DNA of 64,000 nucleotides, taken from NCBI RefSeq assembly GCF_000949455.1, contig NZ_JXXK01000014.1, positions 1-64,000 on the forward strand, given 5' to 3'. Below, one piece after another: positions 9,135 through 18,099 of the stretch. The notes under the pieces were generated by a model. It ran no database searches, was not told where the DNA came from, and saw only the letters and a list, made by a program, of their open reading frames with translations. This stretch comes from Ruthenibacterium lactatiformans. Lineage in GTDB: Bacteria; Bacillota; Clostridia; Oscillospirales; Ruminococcaceae. The position numbers and the translations under genes are program-made. Positions within the stretch are counted from its first letter, which is position 1, and each line of letters opens with the position of its first letter.

Positions 9135-10232
9135 TTATTCCTCGGCGGCGGGCTCCGGCGTTTTCTTCATGGGCGGCTCCTCGCCATAATAACCGCTCTC
9201 GGGGCGGATGTCGATGTTATAGCCCGTCAGGCGCGCGCACAGGCGCGCGTTCTGGCCCTTGTTGCCGATGGCCAGCGAAAGCTGGTGATCCGGCACGGTG
9301 ACGCGGCAGGATTTGGTATCGCCCTCCAGCAGCTCCACGCCCACGACGGTGGCGGGGCTGAGCGCCGCGCTGATGAACTGGGCAGGGTCCTCGCTCCAGC
9401 GGACGATGTCGATCTTTTCACCGCCCAGCTCCTCGACGATGTTGGCCACGCGCTGGCCGCGGGGGCCGATGCACGCGCCCACGGGGTCCACGTTTTCATC
9501 CTTGCTCCAGACGGCCATTTTCGTGCGGGCGCCGGCCTCGCGGCTGATGGCTTTGATCTCGACGGTGCCGTCGAAGATCTCAGGCACCTCCATCTCGAAC
9601 ATGCGCTTGACAAGGCCGGGATGCGTGCGGCTGATCATCATGCGCGGGCCGCGCTCGGTCTCCATAACATCCACAACATATACCTTGACATGCTGGCCCT
9701 CGCGCAGCTCCTCACCGGCGACCTGCTCGTTGCGGGGCAGCGTGGCCACGCCGCCCTTGCCCAGCTCCAGCGTCACAATGCCCTTGACCGGTTCGATGTT
9801 GGTGACGACGGCGGAGATGATCTCATGGGCCTTGCTCTGCATCTCGGCGTACATCTGGCTGCGCTCGGCCTCCTTGAGGCCTTGGCGGATGACGTGCTTA
9901 GCCGTCTGCGCGGCGATGCGCCCGAAGTCCTTTGTCTTGAGAGGGATGGCGTATTCATCGCCCGCCTTGCAGCTTTTCTTTTTCTGCTGGGCCTCCTCCA
10001 GAGAGATCTCGGTAGCGGGGTCCTCCACTTCCTCGACGACGGTCTTAAGCAGCGAAACGCTGAATTTGCCCTGGTCCGGCTCGATGACGACGGACACGTT
10101 TTCATCCTCGACCTCGTAGTCCTTCTTCACGGCGATCACGATGGCGTTTTTGATTTTTTCCAGCAGGTAATCGGCGGGCAGGCCGCGTTCCTTTTCCAGC
10201 ATGGCCAATGCTTCAAAAAATTCTGCGTTCAT
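9135..10232 (-). CDS. nusA: Transcription termination/antitermination factor NusA
   Basis: NusA binds RNA polymerase and modulates pausing, termination and antitermination. The 365-aa protein has the N-terminal polymerase-binding domain (MNAEFFEALAMLEKERG), an S1 domain around 135-200 and two KH domains, with GACIGPRGQRV near 250 and the second KH near 315. It lacks the C-terminal acidic repeats of proteobacterial NusA, as is normal for Firmicutes. The ATG at 10232 has only a weak ribosome site; a TTG three codons upstream is possible. Confidence 0.96.
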   Translation of the reverse strand: MNAEFFEALAMLEKERGLPADYLLEKIKNAIVIAVKKDYEVEDENVSVVIEPDQGKFSVSLLKTVVEEVEDPATEISLEEAQQKKKSCKAGDEYAIPLKTKDFGRIAAQTAKHVIRQGLKEAERSQMYAEMQSKAHEIISAVVTNIEPVKGIVTLELGKGGVATLPRNEQVAGEELREGQHVKVYVVDVMETERGPRMMISRTHPGLVKRMFEMEVPEIFDGTVEIKAISREAGARTKMAVWSKDENVDPVGACIGPRGQRVANIVEELGGEKIDIVRWSEDPAQFISAALSPATVVGVELLEGDTKSCRVTVPDHQLSLAIGNKGQNARLCARLTGYNIDIRPESGYYGEEPPMKKTPEPAAEE

Positions 10233-10279
10233 TTTTTCCAATCATCCATTCTATATAATATTTACATTCATCCTATGCG

Positions 10280-10765
10280 TCAAAACAGGTCTTCATCGTC
10301 GCACAATTTGAAGTAGCTCGCTTCTTTTTCCTCGATAACCGTCTCGGAGCCGTCGTCCAGCAGCAGCGTGACGCGCGCGCCGTCCTTGCCCTGCAGGATG
10401 CCCGCCACGTCCTTTTCCCCCGCGGCCGTTGCGCGGATGAGATGCGCGGCCACCCTGCGGCCCCGCATTGCCTCAAAGTGGACGTCCCTGGTGAGTTTGC
10501 GGCCCAGGCCCGGGCTGCCCACCTCCATAAAATAGCTTTGGTCGATGGGGTCCGCCGCGTCGATGACGGGGTTGATGGCGCGCGTGGCTTCCTCACAGGC
10601 GTTGAGGTCCAGCGGCTCATCTCTGTCGATATAGATCCGCAGGAACCAGTCCGGCCCTTCCTTTTCAAAGCGCACATCCCACAGGCGCATGCCGAGCTGC
10701 TCGAGCACCGGCATGACCAGCGCCTCCACTGTCCCGACGGTGCCGCCGCCTTTGCCTTTTGCCAT
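10280..10765 (-). CDS. rimP: Ribosome maturation factor RimP
   Basis: RimP acts in 30S subunit maturation. The 161-aa protein begins MAKGKGGGTVGTVEAL and contains the family segments WDVRFEKEGPDWFLRIYIDRD near residue 30 and GSPGLGRKLTRD near 82. The ATG at 10765 is preceded by GGAGG at about 9 nt; the longer in-frame reading upstream runs through the leader hairpin and is rejected. It is the first gene of the operon that continues to pnp, with a promoter at 10843-10871. Confidence 0.94.
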   Translation of the reverse strand: MAKGKGGGTVGTVEALVMPVLEQLGMRLWDVRFEKEGPDWFLRIYIDRDEPLDLNACEEATRAINPVIDAADPIDQSYFMEVGSPGLGRKLTRDVHFEAMRGRRVAAHLIRATAAGEKDVAGILQGKDGARVTLLLDDGSETVIEEKEASYFKLCDDEDLF

Positions 10766-10787
10766 CAAAAACCTCCAAACAAACAGG

Positions 10788-10816
10788 AAAGAGCGGACCT
10801 CTGCGGCCCACTCTTT
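10788..10816 (-). promoter_or_regulatory. Hairpin in rimP-nusA operon leader
   Basis: Arms AAAGAGTGGGCC and GGTCCGCTCTTT form a 12-bp stem (two G-U pairs) with a 5-nt GCAGA loop, followed by CCTGTTTGTTTGG and then the rimP ribosome site. It is placed like an attenuator, 22 nt before the ATG. The T-tract is interrupted, so termination efficiency is uncertain. Confidence 0.5.
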
Positions 10817-10842
10817 CATAAGTTTACTATCGTACATTAGTT

Positions 10843-10871
10843 ATATTACCACAGAAAACCGGATTATGCAA
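10843..10871 (-). promoter_or_regulatory. Promoter of the rimP operon
   Basis: TTGCAT (10866-10871) and TAATAT (10843-10848) on the minus strand are separated by 17 bp and lie about 80 bp upstream of the rimP start, in the intergenic gap after the DmpA-type peptidase gene. Confidence 0.5.
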
Positions 10872-10940
10872 GACCTGTTATCAAGCTGTAACCGATTTTG
10901 ACCGCCGGCCAATTCTCTTTTGCGAAACAGTTTGCGCCAA

Positions 10941-11996
10941 TTAGTATATTTGACTAATAAAATTACGAATCGTATATTTTGTGCTGCCATCAAAGCCGGT
11001 CACCGTATCCGCACACAGCATGGCGCGCAGCACGGCTTCTTCCGTGGCCTCTCCCATGGCCCGAAACACCGCGTCTATCCGGCCCTCGTGCAGCACCGTG
11101 CAGGGCAGCACCGCGCGGGCGCTTTCATGAGGCACGCGGTTCGTTGTGGAAAAGCCTAAAAACACCTCGCCGCTGCCGTGGCCGATGTAGCTGCCCAGCC
11201 GCGCCAGCCCCACGGACGCCCGTTTTACCACGCGCTCCAGCTGCCGGGCGCAGAGAGGCAGGTCTGTCGCCATCACAACAATACAGCTGCCCTTGTCCTG
11301 CTGCTGTTCCGGCGCGCTTTCCAAATGCGCCGCGATTTTGGCGCCGACGCTTTTCCCGCCGATGCACAGATCCTCCAGCCTGCCGTGGTTTGCAAGCGCC
11401 AGCACGCCCAGGGTATAACGCGCGCCGTCCAGCTCCACAATGCGGCTGGCGCTGCCGATGCCGCCTTTCAGGCCGTGGCACACCATGCCTTTGCCCGCGC
11501 CCACATCGCCTTCCTCAAAATCGGCCCGCGCGTTTTCAATGGCCGCAAACACATGTTCCTGCCGCACCGCGCGGCGGGCAATGTCGTTCAGCCCACCGTC
11601 GTTGCACTCTGCCACCACAGGGTTCACACTGCGCAGCGCCGTGCCGCTTTGGGCACAGCGCCCCACCATATATTCCACCATTGCGTCGTACACCAGACCG
11701 ACATTCAGTGTGTTCGTCAGTGCGATGGGTGTTTCCAGCGTGCCCAGCTCGCCGATCTGTACCAGTCCCGCGGTTTTGCCGAAGCCGTTGAGCACACAGG
11801 CCGCGGCGGGCAGCTTTTGGGCAAACATGTCGTCCGCACAGGGCATCACCACCGTCACACCCGTTTTTTGCGTCTGTGTATCGACGGTGCAGTGGCCCAC
11901 CGTCACACCCGGTACATCGGAGATCTTTCCCAGCGGCCCGCTGGGCAGGGTCCCCACTGAAATGCCGTAATCTGAAAGCTTTGCCTGTGTCGCCAT
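10941..11996 (-). CDS. P1/DmpA family peptidase (N-terminal nucleophile hydrolase)
   Basis: Members are aminopeptidases (L-aminopeptidase/D-Ala esterase, beta-peptidyl aminopeptidases) that cut themselves into two chains. The 351-aa protein has VPGVTVGHCT near residue 30, NDGGLND near 122, CHGLKGGIGSASR near 165, and GSCIVVMATDLPL near 227. In the family, cleavage occurs before the Ser (or Thr) at this last position, so Gly-Ser here is the likely autoproteolytic site and nucleophile. The ATG at 11996 follows GGGAG; an in-frame upstream extension lacks a ribosome site. No signal peptide is visible. Substrate unknown. Confidence 0.88.
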   Translation of the reverse strand: MATQAKLSDYGISVGTLPSGPLGKISDVPGVTVGHCTVDTQTQKTGVTVVMPCADDMFAQKLPAAACVLNGFGKTAGLVQIGELGTLETPIALTNTLNVGLVYDAMVEYMVGRCAQSGTALRSVNPVVAECNDGGLNDIARRAVRQEHVFAAIENARADFEEGDVGAGKGMVCHGLKGGIGSASRIVELDGARYTLGVLALANHGRLEDLCIGGKSVGAKIAAHLESAPEQQQDKGSCIVVMATDLPLCARQLERVVKRASVGLARLGSYIGHGSGEVFLGFSTTNRVPHESARAVLPCTVLHEGRIDAVFRAMGEATEEAVLRAMLCADTVTGFDGSTKYTIRNFISQIY

Positions 11997-12099
11997 GGTA
12001 TCCGCTCCCTTTCCGCTCAAAAGCGGCCGCACGGGAACCCTCCCGCGCGGCCGCTTTTACCGTTCCTGTTCGGCACGGGCGGCATCCCGCCGCGCATTA

Positions 12100-12669
12100 T
12101 TATTTTGCCGTATTGATGAAATGCCGGTTGTCCCAAAGATATTTTACCCCGGAAATGAGCGTGACAGCCGCCACCACCCAGCACAGCACATAGCTGATGA
12201 CCTGCGTGGCAAACACGCTGCGCCCCGGGTGCGCGGAAAACGCGGCCTCCGCCGCATAACCAAAGTAATAAAAACAAATGGTGAGCATTTGCAGCGCGGT
12301 TTTCACCTTGCCCCACATATTGGCCGCGATGACCTTGCCGCCCGGCGCGCCCGCTGCAACCATCCGCAGGCCGGAGACCGCGAATTCCCGGGCCAGAATG
12401 ATCGCCAGCACCACGGGGTCGCACACACCGTCCACCAGCATGTACAGGAATGCCGTCGTCGTCAGCAGCTTATCGGCCAGCGGGTCGGCAAATTTGCCGA
12501 AATCCGTCACCAAATTGTTTTTGCGCGCCAGGTGGCCGTCAAAGTAATCGGTAAGGCTCGCAGCGGCGAAAATAATGCCGGCCGCCAACATCCAGCGGTT
12601 GGCCGCGCACACCATAAACACGGGAATCAGCAGCACGCGCAGCATCGTCAGTTTATTGGGCAGGTTCAT
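12100..12669 (-). CDS. pgsA: CDP-diacylglycerol--glycerol-3-phosphate 3-phosphatidyltransferase
   Basis: Membrane enzyme making phosphatidylglycerophosphate, the first step to phosphatidylglycerol. The 189-aa protein has several hydrophobic segments and the complete CDP-alcohol phosphotransferase signature, DG-x2-AR-x8-G-x3-D-x3-D, in DYFDGHLARKNN and the GKFADPLAD that follows (about residues 42-67). The ATG at 12669 follows AAGGAG. The neighbour upstream is rimO, a pairing common in Firmicutes. Confidence 0.94.
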   Translation of the reverse strand: MNLPNKLTMLRVLLIPVFMVCAANRWMLAAGIIFAAASLTDYFDGHLARKNNLVTDFGKFADPLADKLLTTTAFLYMLVDGVCDPVVLAIILAREFAVSGLRMVAAGAPGGKVIAANMWGKVKTALQMLTICFYYFGYAAEAAFSAHPGRSVFATQVISYVLCWVVAAVTLISGVKYLWDNRHFINTAK

Positions 12670-12735
12670 CGTTCAAAACTCCTTTTCGGCGCGCCGGAGA
12701 ACGACGCGCGGACAATGGGTGTCCCCGCGGCGGCG

Positions 12736-14055
12736 TCAGCTTTCGGCCAAAGCCCCGTACAGGTCGTACACGTCGCTCTCCTCAATGGTCACCCGGTAAA
12801 ACGCGCCGGGTTCCAGCGGTGTTTCGCTGCGCACACAGCATTCCGCGTCAATATCGGGGGCATCTGCGCGGGTGCGGCAGATATACAGGTCGTTTTCGTC
12901 GTCGTAGCCGTCGCAGATGACCTGCACGGTGCGGCCCACCTTTTCCTCCTGCCTGCGCGCCATCACGTTCGCCTGGATGTTCACGACGGCCTCGGCGCGC
13001 TGCTCGCGCAGCTCCTGCGGCAGCTGAGGCAGACCGGCCGCCACCGTGCCCTCTTCCTCGCTGTACGCAAAACAGCCCAAGCGGTCGAACGCATAATCCT
13101 TGACAAATTCGCACAATTCTTCGAACTGGGCCTGCGTCTCGCCCGGATATCCCGTGATGAGCGTGGTACGCAGCGTGATGTCCGGCATGGCAGCGCGCAG
13201 ACGCGTCAGCGCGTCCAGCACCGTCTCCCGGTCGCCCCGGCGGTTCATGGCGCGCAGCATCTCGGAATTGATGTGCTGGATGGGCACGTCCAGATAATGC
13301 AGCACCTTTTCGTTGCGCGTCATGGCCGCGATAAACGCGTCGGTGATGCGCTCAGGATAAGCGTACAGCAGGCGGATCCACTCGATGCCCTCCACGGCGT
13401 TCAGCGCATCCAGAAGCTCCGCGATCTCCACCCGGCCGCGGTCCGCGCCGAAGGCCGTGATGTCCTGCGCCACAACGATGAGCTCTTTTACGCCTTCACC
13501 CGCCAGAAAGCGCGCTTCGGCCACAATATCCGGGATGGTACGGCTGCGCAGCGGGCCGCGGATGAGCGGGATGGCGCAGTAATGGCAGCGGTTGTTGCAG
13601 CCCTCAGCGATTTTTAAGTACGCGTAATGGCGCGGCGTGCTGATGACGCGCTTGCCGCCCAGCGGAAGGCTCTCTTTTGCACCGTAGCTCTCCACAGGCT
13701 GCGTGCCTGTCAGCCGCTCCAGAATGGAGCAGATGGCCGCGTTGGAGCCAAGGCCCACAACGGCGTCCACCTCCGGGATCTCTTTGACGATCTCATGCTG
13801 GTAACGCTGCGCCAGACAACCTGTTACGACCACCTTCAGCTCCGGCTTCTGTTCCTTATAGGAACAGGCCTCCAGAATGCTGTCGATGGCCTCCTGCTTG
13901 GCGCTTTCGATGAAGCCGCAGGTGTTCACGATGATGGCGTCGGCCTCGGAGAGGTCGGCGGTGGTGATATGGCCGCGCTCCAGCAGAGCGTGACACATCA
14001 CGTCGGCATCCACCTGGTTTTTGGGACAGCCGAGGGAAATCAGTGCAATTACCAT
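12736..14055 (-). CDS. rimO: Ribosomal protein S12 methylthiotransferase RimO
   Basis: Radical-SAM enzyme that methylthiolates an aspartate of S12. The 439-aa protein has the N-terminal cluster domain with three cysteines (LGCPKNQ, VNTCGFIESA, VTGCLAQRY), the radical-SAM motif CNNRCHYC near residue 155, and a C-terminal TRAM domain. IISLGCPKN-type start and GFIESA distinguish RimO from tRNA enzyme MiaB; I judge this likely rather than certain. The ATG at 14055 follows GGGAG. pgsA follows 66 bp downstream. Confidence 0.92.
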   Translation of the reverse strand: MVIALISLGCPKNQVDADVMCHALLERGHITTADLSEADAIIVNTCGFIESAKQEAIDSILEACSYKEQKPELKVVVTGCLAQRYQHEIVKEIPEVDAVVGLGSNAAICSILERLTGTQPVESYGAKESLPLGGKRVISTPRHYAYLKIAEGCNNRCHYCAIPLIRGPLRSRTIPDIVAEARFLAGEGVKELIVVAQDITAFGADRGRVEIAELLDALNAVEGIEWIRLLYAYPERITDAFIAAMTRNEKVLHYLDVPIQHINSEMLRAMNRRGDRETVLDALTRLRAAMPDITLRTTLITGYPGETQAQFEELCEFVKDYAFDRLGCFAYSEEEGTVAAGLPQLPQELREQRAEAVVNIQANVMARRQEEKVGRTVQVICDGYDDENDLYICRTRADAPDIDAECCVRSETPLEPGAFYRVTIEESDVYDLYGALAES

Positions 14056-14131
14056 AATCGTCTCCCGTGTTAAAAATCAAAAGTGTACAGCGGACAAAAG
14101 TGCGCGGGCGTTTCCGCCGGGGCGCGACGGG

Positions 14132-14758
14132 TCATTCCCAGCTTCCGTCCTCGTCCGCCGTTTCACCGCACTGCTCCAGCGCCGCCCGGATGGCGCCGTA
14201 GCTGAACCCCCTGCGCGCCAGCGCGGCAATGACCTTATCACGTCCGCCCTCGCGCAGCCTGCGCCCATAGTTTTTCTCAATGAGCGCGCGGCAGGCCTGC
14301 GTCTCGTCGGGGGCAAGCTCGGCCAGCGCCGTGTCAACGGCATCCCGGTCAATGCCCTTCTCCGCCAGCCTGCGCCGGATCTCCCGTGGAGAGCGGTTCT
14401 GGTCCGCCAGATATTTTGCCCTGTGCCGGGCAAAATTTTCATCGTTTATCAAACCCAGCCGCTGCATTTCAGCCACGGCCGCAGCCGCCGAGCGGGCGTC
14501 GAATTTTCGGCACAGCTTGTCATACAGCTCACCCGATGCATGGTCGCGCAAAGAAAGATACCCGAGGGCCTTGTCCTTGGCCTTGCGGGTATCGCTCTGC
14601 TCTTTCAGGGCCTCCAGGGACGCGGCATCCAGCGCCGCGCCTTCCCTCACATGGTTTTTCACCATGGTTTCTCCGTCGATGGAAAACAGGAAATCCCCGT
14701 TTTCATCGAACAAGGAAAAGCGCCCCTGTTTTGTTTTTGCAATGCGGCTGATCGTCAC
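14132..14758 (-). CDS. recX: Regulatory protein RecX
   Basis: RecX binds RecA filaments and inhibits recombination. The 208-aa protein consists of helical RecX repeats; ALGYLSLRDHASGELYDKLC near residue 62 and GLINDENFARH near 100 are typical. It begins with GTG at 14756-14758, overlapping the recA stop by 4 nt, so it is translationally coupled to recA. This recA-recX overlap is common. Confidence 0.92.
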   Translation of the reverse strand: MTISRIAKTKQGRFSLFDENGDFLFSIDGETMVKNHVREGAALDAASLEALKEQSDTRKAKDKALGYLSLRDHASGELYDKLCRKFDARSAAAAVAEMQRLGLINDENFARHRAKYLADQNRSPREIRRRLAEKGIDRDAVDTALAELAPDETQACRALIEKNYGRRLREGGRDKVIAALARRGFSYGAIRAALEQCGETADEDGSWE

Positions 14759-15933
14759 TCGTCGTCTTCCACCATAATATCGATGCTGGCGCGCTTGGCG
14801 GGCGCAGCCGGAGCGGGCGCCTCCGCCTTGGCGGCGGGCTTCGCCACATCGGGCGCGTCGTCAATGGACGCCTTTTTTTTCGCGGCGGCGCCCTTTTTTC
14901 CCGCGTTCAATTTATCCGCGTTTTCGCGCACCTGCTTTTCAATCTCCGCGAACAGCTCGGGGTGTTCCTCCAAATAGATTTTGGTGTTGTCGCGGCCCTG
15001 GCCCAGGCGCGTTTCGCCATAGCCGAACCACGCGCCGCTCTTCTGGACAATACCCAGCTGCACGGCCAGATCCAGCAATTCGCCGGATTTGGAGATGCCC
15101 TCGCCGAACATGATATCGAAATACGCCTCGCGGAAAGGCGGAGCCACCTTGTTTTTAACCACCTTCGCCCGCGTGCGGCTGCCGATCACAGCACCGGAGG
15201 AATCCTTAAGCTGCTCGGTACGGCGCACGTCGATACGCACAGAGGAATAATATTTCAGCGCGTTGCCGCCGGCAGTCACCTCTGGATTGCCGTACACGAT
15301 GCCCACCTTCAAACGCAGCTGGTTGATGAAGATGACGACGGTGCCCGTCTTGCCGATGATGCCCGTCAGCTTGCGCATGGCCTGGCTCATCAGGCGGGCC
15401 TGCAGGCCCACATGGGCGTCGCCCATTTCGCCCTCGATCTCGGCACGGGGCACCATGGCCGCCACGGAGTCCACGACCACACAGTCGATGGCGCCCGAGC
15501 GCACCAGCGCCTCGCAGATCTCCAGCGCCTGCTCGCCCGTGTCCGGCTGGCTGACGAGAAGGCTGTCGATATCAACACCCAGCGCCTTGGCGTACACAGG
15601 GTCCAGCGCGTGTTCCACGTCGATGAACGCAACCTCGCCGCCACCCTTCTGGGCCTCGGCGATGCAGTGCAGCGCCAGCGTCGTTTTGCCCGACGCTTCC
15701 GGTCCGTAGATCTCGACGATACGCCCGCGGGGCAGGCCGCCGATGCCCAGCGCCATGTCCAGCGAGATGCTGCCCGTGGAAATGGCGTCCACCTGCATGG
15801 TGACGTTCTGCCCCAGCTTCATCACGGCGCCTTTCCCGAACTGTTTTTCAATTTGTGCCAGCGCCGTTTCCAGCGCGCTTTTTTTATCACCCGCAGCCTT
15901 TTTGTCCGCCGCAGACTGTTTTTTCTCCGCCAT
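14755..15933 (-). CDS. recA: Recombinase RecA
   Basis: DNA strand exchange and SOS co-protease. The 392-aa protein has Walker A GPEASGKTT near residue 87, Walker B-type CVVVDSVAAMVP near 160, and INQLRLKVGIVYGNPE in the L2 region. A long Ala/Lys/Pro-rich tail (about 325-392) extends past the usual core. The start is ATG 15933 with GGAGGG 6 nt upstream. The 390-bp upstream gap holds two repeat elements and a possible extended -10 at 16048; I found no convincing GAAC-N4-GTTC SOS box. Confidence 0.97.
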   Translation of the reverse strand: MAEKKQSAADKKAAGDKKSALETALAQIEKQFGKGAVMKLGQNVTMQVDAISTGSISLDMALGIGGLPRGRIVEIYGPEASGKTTLALHCIAEAQKGGGEVAFIDVEHALDPVYAKALGVDIDSLLVSQPDTGEQALEICEALVRSGAIDCVVVDSVAAMVPRAEIEGEMGDAHVGLQARLMSQAMRKLTGIIGKTGTVVIFINQLRLKVGIVYGNPEVTAGGNALKYYSSVRIDVRRTEQLKDSSGAVIGSRTRAKVVKNKVAPPFREAYFDIMFGEGISKSGELLDLAVQLGIVQKSGAWFGYGETRLGQGRDNTKIYLEEHPELFAEIEKQVRENADKLNAGKKGAAAKKKASIDDAPDVAKPAAKAEAPAPAAPAKRASIDIMVEDDE

Positions 15934-16047
15934 AACGTCCCTCCATCCTGCGGGGCGGCCCAGCCTGCCCCGCTTTTCAAGTATAACGCGCAAACCGTCC
16001 TATAAAGGGGACATTTCGCGCATTGCTTCTTCATGATATGTGGAAAT

Positions 16048-16160
16048 AGTATACCATGTTTCTAAGCTCATATTTCGCCGTTCGCCCATATTCACCAAAA
16101 TCCACAGTATCTATGCCGCTAAACGCACGCTCACCTGCGGCCCGCATTTGTTAAACAGTC
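16048..16160 (-). repeat. Dispersed repeat family 2, copy 1
   Basis: Read on the minus strand, about 113 bp align with 55089-55203. Shared blocks include GGCCGCAGG, GCGGCATAGATAC, TGAAxAxGxGCG and GAGCTTAGAAA(C/T)ATGGTATA. The copy ends in ATGGTATACT, an extended -10 (16048-16056) facing recA. It directly follows family-1 copy A. Function unknown. Confidence 0.6.
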
Positions 16161-16170
16161 ATAGGATACC

Positions 16171-16312
16171 GCGACGCCGCGCAGCGGCCTCAGCAAAACC
16201 GCACTCGCTGCGGTTTTGCACGGTTCAATGTTCCCGGGCCCATGCGCGCCAGCGCATCAGCGCATGCAATGCGCGTGGCCGCGGCAGCGGCGGGGTTGGG
16301 GTTATTATACCC
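16171..16312 (-). repeat. Family 1 structured repeat, copy A (upstream of recA)
   Basis: Minus-strand order: TATAAT (16304-16309), cloverleaf-like fold 16233-16300, linker with ACATTGAACCGTGC, hairpin AAAACCGCA/TGCGGTTTT (16195-16217), then a small GCCGC/GCGGC hairpin. Inner stems are ATGCGC/GCGCAT (16242-16257), GCGCAT/ATGCGC (16260-16274) and GCCGC/GCGGC (16278-16291). The outer stem, 16233-16241 with 16292-16300, has one mismatch and two G-T pairs on the plus strand. See findings. Confidence 0.75.
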
Positions 16313-16321
16313 CAAAAGCCG

Positions 16322-17164
16322 CTAAAATGCAATCGGACGGCGGGCCAGCACACAGCGTGGGTTGCCGCTCAAATCACTGCGGACAGACACATCCTCATAT
16401 CCCGCAGAAAGGCACAGAGCACACACAGCGTCCGCCTGACGCCAGCCGATCTCCAGAATGAGACGGCCGCCCGGTTTGAGCGCGCCGAAATAAGCAGGCG
16501 CGATATGCTTGTAGAAGGCCAAGCCCCCGTCCGGGGCCTCCAGCGCCATGCGCGGCTCATGGAAAAGCTCCGGTTGCAGCCCGGCCATCTCCTCCGGCGC
16601 GATATACGGCGGGTTGGACACGATGACATCAAAGCTGCCCGGCGCGCATTCCTCCTGCCAGCGCAGAACATCCGCCTGCACCACACACAGCGGACAGCCG
16701 CAGGCCGCATTGTTGGCGCGCAGATAGGCCAGTGCGTCCGGTGAGAGCTCCACGGCCGTGACGCGCGCACCCGGCACATGCGTTGCCACCCCCAGCGCAA
16801 TGGCTCCGGTGCCGCTGCACAGGTCCGCCACAGCAGCGCCCGGCCCAGCTTCACGCGCCGCTTCAATGGCCGCCTCTGCCACGGTCTCGGTGTCGGCCCG
16901 GGGGATCAGCACGCCCGGCCCCACCTTCAGCGTCAGGTCCAGAAAGTCCCATTCGCCGCACAGATATTGCAGCGGGAACCGCGCACACCGTTTTTCACAC
17001 AGTGCGTCCAGCTTCTTCTGTTCAAAATCCGTCAGCGGCGCGCCGCCGGACAGCCGTGCGTCCCGCCCGGTGGCAAGCATGTAAAGCTGCGCGGCCTCGA
17101 ACGCCGCGTCCGGGATGCCTGCGGCCTCCAGCCTGTCCCGCACTGCCGCCAGGGGCGTTACCAT
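16322..17164 (-). CDS. prmC: Peptide chain release factor glutamine methyltransferase
   Basis: Methylates the glutamine of the GGQ motif in release factors. The 280-aa protein has the helical N-terminal domain, the SAM-binding VADLCSGTGAIALGV segment near residue 110, and the diagnostic NPPYIAPEE motif near 182. ATG 17164 overlaps the stop of the preceding YqhQ-like gene by 7 bp, so the two are coupled. prfA is not in the window, but a YqhQ-prmC(-prfA) order is common in Clostridia. Confidence 0.94.
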   Translation of the reverse strand: MVTPLAAVRDRLEAAGIPDAAFEAAQLYMLATGRDARLSGGAPLTDFEQKKLDALCEKRCARFPLQYLCGEWDFLDLTLKVGPGVLIPRADTETVAEAAIEAAREAGPGAAVADLCSGTGAIALGVATHVPGARVTAVELSPDALAYLRANNAACGCPLCVVQADVLRWQEECAPGSFDVIVSNPPYIAPEEMAGLQPELFHEPRMALEAPDGGLAFYKHIAPAYFGALKPGGRLILEIGWRQADAVCALCLSAGYEDVSVRSDLSGNPRCVLARRPIAF

Positions 17165-18099
17165 TTTCCGTCTTCGGGATTTTCCGGCAGGACCGGAAGC
17201 ACCGCGGCGATGGCGCATTCGATCATGCCGTCGTCCGGTTCGCTGGTCGTGATGCGCTGCAGCCAGAGCCCCGGTGCGGACACCGCGCGGGTGAGCGGGT
17301 TATCGTACCGGCCGCAGAGCTTGATGATCTCATAGCTGACGCTCATCACGACAGGCAGAAGCAGCAGCTTAAGCGCAATGCGCAGCAGTGTGTTTTCGGT
17401 GGTGATCAGCGCGCCGGCCAAAATGCTGATGAGAATGACGATCAGCAGAAAGCTGGTGCCGCAGCGCGGATGGAAACGGGTACAGGGGCGCACGTTTTCG
17501 ACGGTCAGCTCCCGGCCTGACTCATAACAGGCAATGGTCTTATGCTCCGCGCCATGGTAGCGGAACATGCGGGCAATCTCCTTCATGCGGCTGACCAGAG
17601 CCATGTAGCCCACCAGCATGACGAGCTTGAACACGCCCTCAATCAACGCGCGCCAGCCCCCCAGCGGCACGAACCGCGCCAGCAGCCCGGCCAGCGCAGT
17701 GGGCACCACCATAAACAGAACAAGCGCCAGAACGCCGCCCAGCACGGCCGCCACGGCCATGATGAAATTGGTTCCTTTGTCGCCGAATTTTTCGGCCACC
17801 CATTTGTCGAACTTTGTTTCCTCCAGGTCCGCGTCCTCTCCCATGGAGACTTCGGCGCTCTTCATAAGGCACTTGTAGCCCGAGACCAGGCTGTCGATAA
17901 AGTTGAATATTCCCCGCACGAAGGGCCATTTCTGCCAGGGATGCGTCCGGATGGGCGACACCTCGGTAAAAATCTCTCCGTCCGGCTGGCGCACAGCCAC
18001 GCACATTTTCTGCGGGCCGCGCATCATCACGCCCTCCATAAGGGCCTGTCCGCCCACGCTCGTTTTAAAGCAGCAGGCTTTTTCATTTTTGTTGTTCAA
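17158..18099 (-). CDS. YqhQ-like DUF1385 membrane protein
   Basis: A 313-aa DUF1385 protein with the hallmark VGGQALMEGVMMRGP near residue 15 and an invariant YHGAEHK segment near 192, containing conserved His/Glu residues suggestive of metal binding. Four or more hydrophobic segments span about 110-170 and 220-260. The start is TTG 18099, 8 nt after AAGGA; no ATG precedes the conserved motif, so this is not a truncated reading. Function is not established for the family. Confidence 0.9.
   Translation of the reverse strand: MNNKNEKACCFKTSVGGQALMEGVMMRGPQKMCVAVRQPDGEIFTEVSPIRTHPWQKWPFVRGIFNFIDSLVSGYKCLMKSAEVSMGEDADLEETKFDKWVAEKFGDKGTNFIMAVAAVLGGVLALVLFMVVPTALAGLLARFVPLGGWRALIEGVFKLVMLVGYMALVSRMKEIARMFRYHGAEHKTIACYESGRELTVENVRPCTRFHPRCGTSFLLIVILISILAGALITTENTLLRIALKLLLLPVVMSVSYEIIKLCGRYDNPLTRAVSAPGLWLQRITTSEPDDGMIECAIAAVLPVLPENPEDGKW

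Noticed and set aside
15934..16160. SOS (LexA) box upstream of recA
   Set aside because: No GAAC-N4-GTTC-like dyad; the closest, around 16043-16062, is only partly symmetric and coincides with the repeat-family end.
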